From: Parabacteroides gordonii MS-1 = DSM 23371
Lineage (GTDB): Bacteria; Bacteroidota; Bacteroidia; Bacteroidales; Tannerellaceae
NCBI RefSeq assembly: GCF_000969825.1
Contig: NZ_KQ033919.1
Location: 4,290,749 to 4,354,748, forward strand
Direction: 5' to 3'
DNA length: 64,000 nucleotides
The position numbers and the translations under genes are program-made. Below the pieces are notes generated by a model. That model was not told the DNA's origin. It was given only the letters and a program-made list of their open reading frames with translations, and made no database searches. Positions 62,092 to 64,000 of this stretch are shown piece by piece. Each line of letters starts with the position of its first letter. Within the stretch, counting starts at the first letter, position 1.

Positions 62092-63345
62092 ATGAAAAGA
62101 GAACATCGTTTACGATATATAATCAAAGAAGGCATTCAGGATACCTTTTTTATCTGGAAAGATGAACTGAAGAATGTATTCAAAGACTCAGGGGTTATGA
62201 TCTTTTTCTTCCTGGTTCCGTTCGTCTACCCGCTTTTGTATGCATTCATCTATAACAATGAGGTGGTGCACAATGCCAAAATGGTGGTGGTTGACCAGTC
62301 GGACTCCTACCTGAGCCGCGAATATATCCGTAAGGTGGATGCTACGGCCGATGTGAAGGTGGTCGCCGTCTGTGCGGATATGGAAGAGGCGAAGCGGATG
62401 CTGGATGAGAAAAAGGCGTATGGTATCCTCTATTTTCCGAGCGAGTTCAGTAAAAATATACACAAAGGAAAACAGGCCACAGTCTCTCTTTATTGCGATA
62501 TGAGCGCCCTGTTGTTTTATAAAGCGTTCCTGTTGGCAACTACCGAAGTGTCTCTGGAAATAGGTCGAGAGATACGGGCGCAGAACAACCCGTCGTCGAC
62601 GATCGAGCAGGAACAGATCACGATCAATCCCATCCCGTATGAGTCGGTCGCCCTGTTTAACTCGCAGAACGGCTTTGCCAGCTTTCTGGTGCCGGCTATC
62701 CTGATACTGGTTATTCAGCAGACACTGATCCTGGGGATCGGTATGCTGGGAGGGACGGCGCGCGAGAAGAACCGTTTCCACAGCCTGGTGCCGGTCAGCC
62801 GCCATTTTAACGGAACGTTGCGTATCGTATTCGGGAAATCGCTTACTTACCTTTTATTATATGTTGTCGTATGTATCTGGGCTTTGGCGGTAGTTCCGAA
62901 ATTGTTCTCTTTGCCGCAGGTGGGAGAGCCGTGGACAGTCATGTTGTTTGTGCTGCCTTATCTGTTTGCATCCATCTTCCTGTCGATGACGCTGTCCGGC
63001 TTTATGACGAGCCGCGAATCGCCGATGCTGGTGTTTGTTTTCACTTCGGTGATCCTGTTGTTTATCTCCGGGGTATCCTGGCCGAAAGAAGCGATTCCGC
63101 CGTTCTGGAAAGCGGTTGGGTATCTGTTCCCTTCCACGCCGGGGATACAAGGTTTTATCCGGATCAATACGGCAGGTGCCAGCCTGAATGAGGTCGCCCA
63201 TGAGTACCGAACGCTCTGGATACAGGCCGGTGCTTATTTCATTACAGCTTGCGTTATCTACAGGTACCAGATCATGCGCAGCCGCAAACTGATCATTAAG
63301 CAATACCGGCATATGAAGATGAAGCAGGTATTGCATCAAAAGTAA
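62092..63345 (+). CDS. ABC-2 family transport permease
   Basis: A 417-residue paralogue of the preceding permease with the same plan: N-terminal helix (MIFFFLVPFVYPLLYAFIY), extracytoplasmic domain (MVVVDQSDSYLSREYIRKVDA) and a C-terminal bundle of membrane helices (FLVPAILILVIQQTLILGIG). The sequence GVSWPKEAIPPFWKAVGYLFPSTPG is the family's conserved last loop. The pair likely exports drugs or envelope compounds through the TolC-like channel. The gene stops one base before the convergent last gene. Confidence 0.9.
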   Translation: MKREHRLRYIIKEGIQDTFFIWKDELKNVFKDSGVMIFFFLVPFVYPLLYAFIYNNEVVHNAKMVVVDQSDSYLSREYIRKVDATADVKVVAVCADMEEAKRMLDEKKAYGILYFPSEFSKNIHKGKQATVSLYCDMSALLFYKAFLLATTEVSLEIGREIRAQNNPSSTIEQEQITINPIPYESVALFNSQNGFASFLVPAILILVIQQTLILGIGMLGGTAREKNRFHSLVPVSRHFNGTLRIVFGKSLTYLLLYVVVCIWALAVVPKLFSLPQVGEPWTVMLFVLPYLFASIFLSMTLSGFMTSRESPMLVFVFTSVILLFISGVSWPKEAIPPFWKAVGYLFPSTPGIQGFIRINTAGASLNEVAHEYRTLWIQAGAYFITACVIYRYQIMRSRKLIIKQYRHMKMKQVLHQK

Positions 63346-63346
63346 T

Positions 63347-64000
63347 TCATCGTATCTGTATTTTAGAGGTTTGCTGTTGATGTTCGCTGGTTGCACGGAC
63401 AATGTAGTTGCCTTTGTCGAGATGCGTCGTGAAGAGACAGCCCGACGGGGTATCTGAGTAACGAAGCAACCGGCCGGCAAAATCATAGATGGCGACGGTT
63501 TGCAGCTGTTCTGTGGCGGTGACGATCAGTTGCCCGCGGGCAATCGTATAGATACGGATCGTTTCTGTTTCGATCTTCTCATTACCGGTGGGGGTACCTG
63601 CACGCAGGAAGTAGCGGCCGCATGTGTTGGCGGCTATTGTGATACTGCTGTTGTGGTGCAGGGCTGTCTCTGTTTTCTTTTCGACGTCATAGAGGGTAGT
63701 GCCGGTGAAGCGGTCGAGGCCCTCGAAAGTGAGGGTGACTGTTTCCGGGTTATTTCCATTGTTTCCACTGCGATTGCTGTACGTGCCGACCGGGATGTTC
63801 CACAGGTTGGAGGTACGGTTGATGCTGGCGGCCATTGTTCCGGCTACGGTGTAGATGGCCGGGAGGTCGCCCAGGTTGGAGTCGAGGAAGAGTTCGGCAT
63901 CCTCGTTCGCTGTGTACTCTTCGGAGGCTGTCCGGTCGTAGGCAATGACGGCGCGGCTTTGGCGTCCGTCGGCGGTGGTGGCGACAAGCGTGAGGAGTGG
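63347..64000 (-). CDS. C-terminal part of a surface protein with T9SS-type sorting domain (partial)
   Basis: The frame is open to the window edge, so only the last 217 codons are seen. About 140 residues of beta-rich sequence end in a block resembling a T9SS type A sorting domain: IYTIARGQLIVTATEQL, then VAIYDFAGRLLRYSD, then a Gly-Asn-Tyr-Ile-Val-Arg strand. The part DTNVWN-like region around TSNLWNIPVGTYS suggests a large beta-structured surface protein. An ATG at 63835 exists but is internal. The base composition is high in GC. Cargo of the T9SS is inferred; identity cannot be given. Confidence 0.7.
   Translation of the reverse strand, partial: PLLTLVATTADGRQSRAVIAYDRTASEEYTANEDAELFLDSNLGDLPAIYTVAGTMAASINRTSNLWNIPVGTYSNRSGNNGNNPETVTLTFEGLDRFTGTTLYDVEKKTETALHHNSSITIAANTCGRYFLRAGTPTGNEKIETETIRIYTIARGQLIVTATEQLQTVAIYDFAGRLLRYSDTPSGCLFTTHLDKGNYIVRATSEHQQQTSKIQIR

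Overview
The window reads as a chromosomal segment of a Bacteroidales gut bacterium, most likely Parabacteroides or a close relative. Supporting signs are sphingolipid synthesis (serine palmitoyltransferase), the gliding/T9SS-linked genes gldH and porT, C-terminal T9SS sorting domains, FimA/Mfa-type lipoprotein fimbriae, a one-protein hybrid two-component regulator, and many promoters of the Bacteroidetes type (TAnnTTTG -7 box). Most starts lack a Shine-Dalgarno sequence. No integrase, transposase, conjugation, phage or CRISPR gene was seen.

Layout. 1-4.8 kb: the end of the elongasome operon (PBP2, RodA), convergent with ricT-gldH. 5-10.6 kb: spt and a lipid-kinase-like gene transcribed from back-to-back promoters, a tRNA m6A methyltransferase, and lon. 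10.7-24.3 kb: an accessory surface island made of an AraC regulator, a long leader, an Mfa2-like anchor, a major fimbrillin, a 200-bp structured spacer, a DUF6261-type protein, three minor fimbrial lipoproteins and a 1565-residue four-repeat surface protein with a T9SS-type tail. Two nearly identical terminator hairpins flank this island. 24.4-33.2 kb: housekeeping (DUF5606, coaE, ybbR-like, yajC, nusB, DUF3276, a 56-residue ferredoxin, porT, cdsA, ftsH, rsfS, tRNA-Gln). 33.2-39.2 kb: a protein of four helicase-associated repeats without a helicase, an AT-rich empty stretch, guaB, pirin, an M64 peptidase and a NimA-like flavin protein. 39.5-47.3 kb: a PAS histidine kinase, a 1315-residue hybrid two-component regulator and the family 2 glycoside hydrolase it probably controls. 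47.5-53.5 kb: the envelope operon DUF4290-murA-rimM-M23-dxr-rseP. 53.7-56.6 kb: two guaA genes in tandem, one without a working glutaminase domain. 56.8-63.3 kb: a coiled-coil membrane protein, a Crp-like regulator and a TolC/HlyD/ABC-2/ABC-2 export operon. The window ends inside a second sorting-domain protein.

The strongest candidates for something not yet described are the fimbrial island (its 45-bp imperfect inverted repeat between the major and minor subunit genes, the cytoplasmic-looking DUF6261 protein inside the operon, and the giant T9SS-type component), the glutaminase-dead GuaA paralogue next to normal GuaA, and the stand-alone helicase-associated-repeat protein. MurA with Asp in place of the catalytic-loop Cys, and an IMPDH closely resembling the Tritrichomonas enzyme, are also notable.
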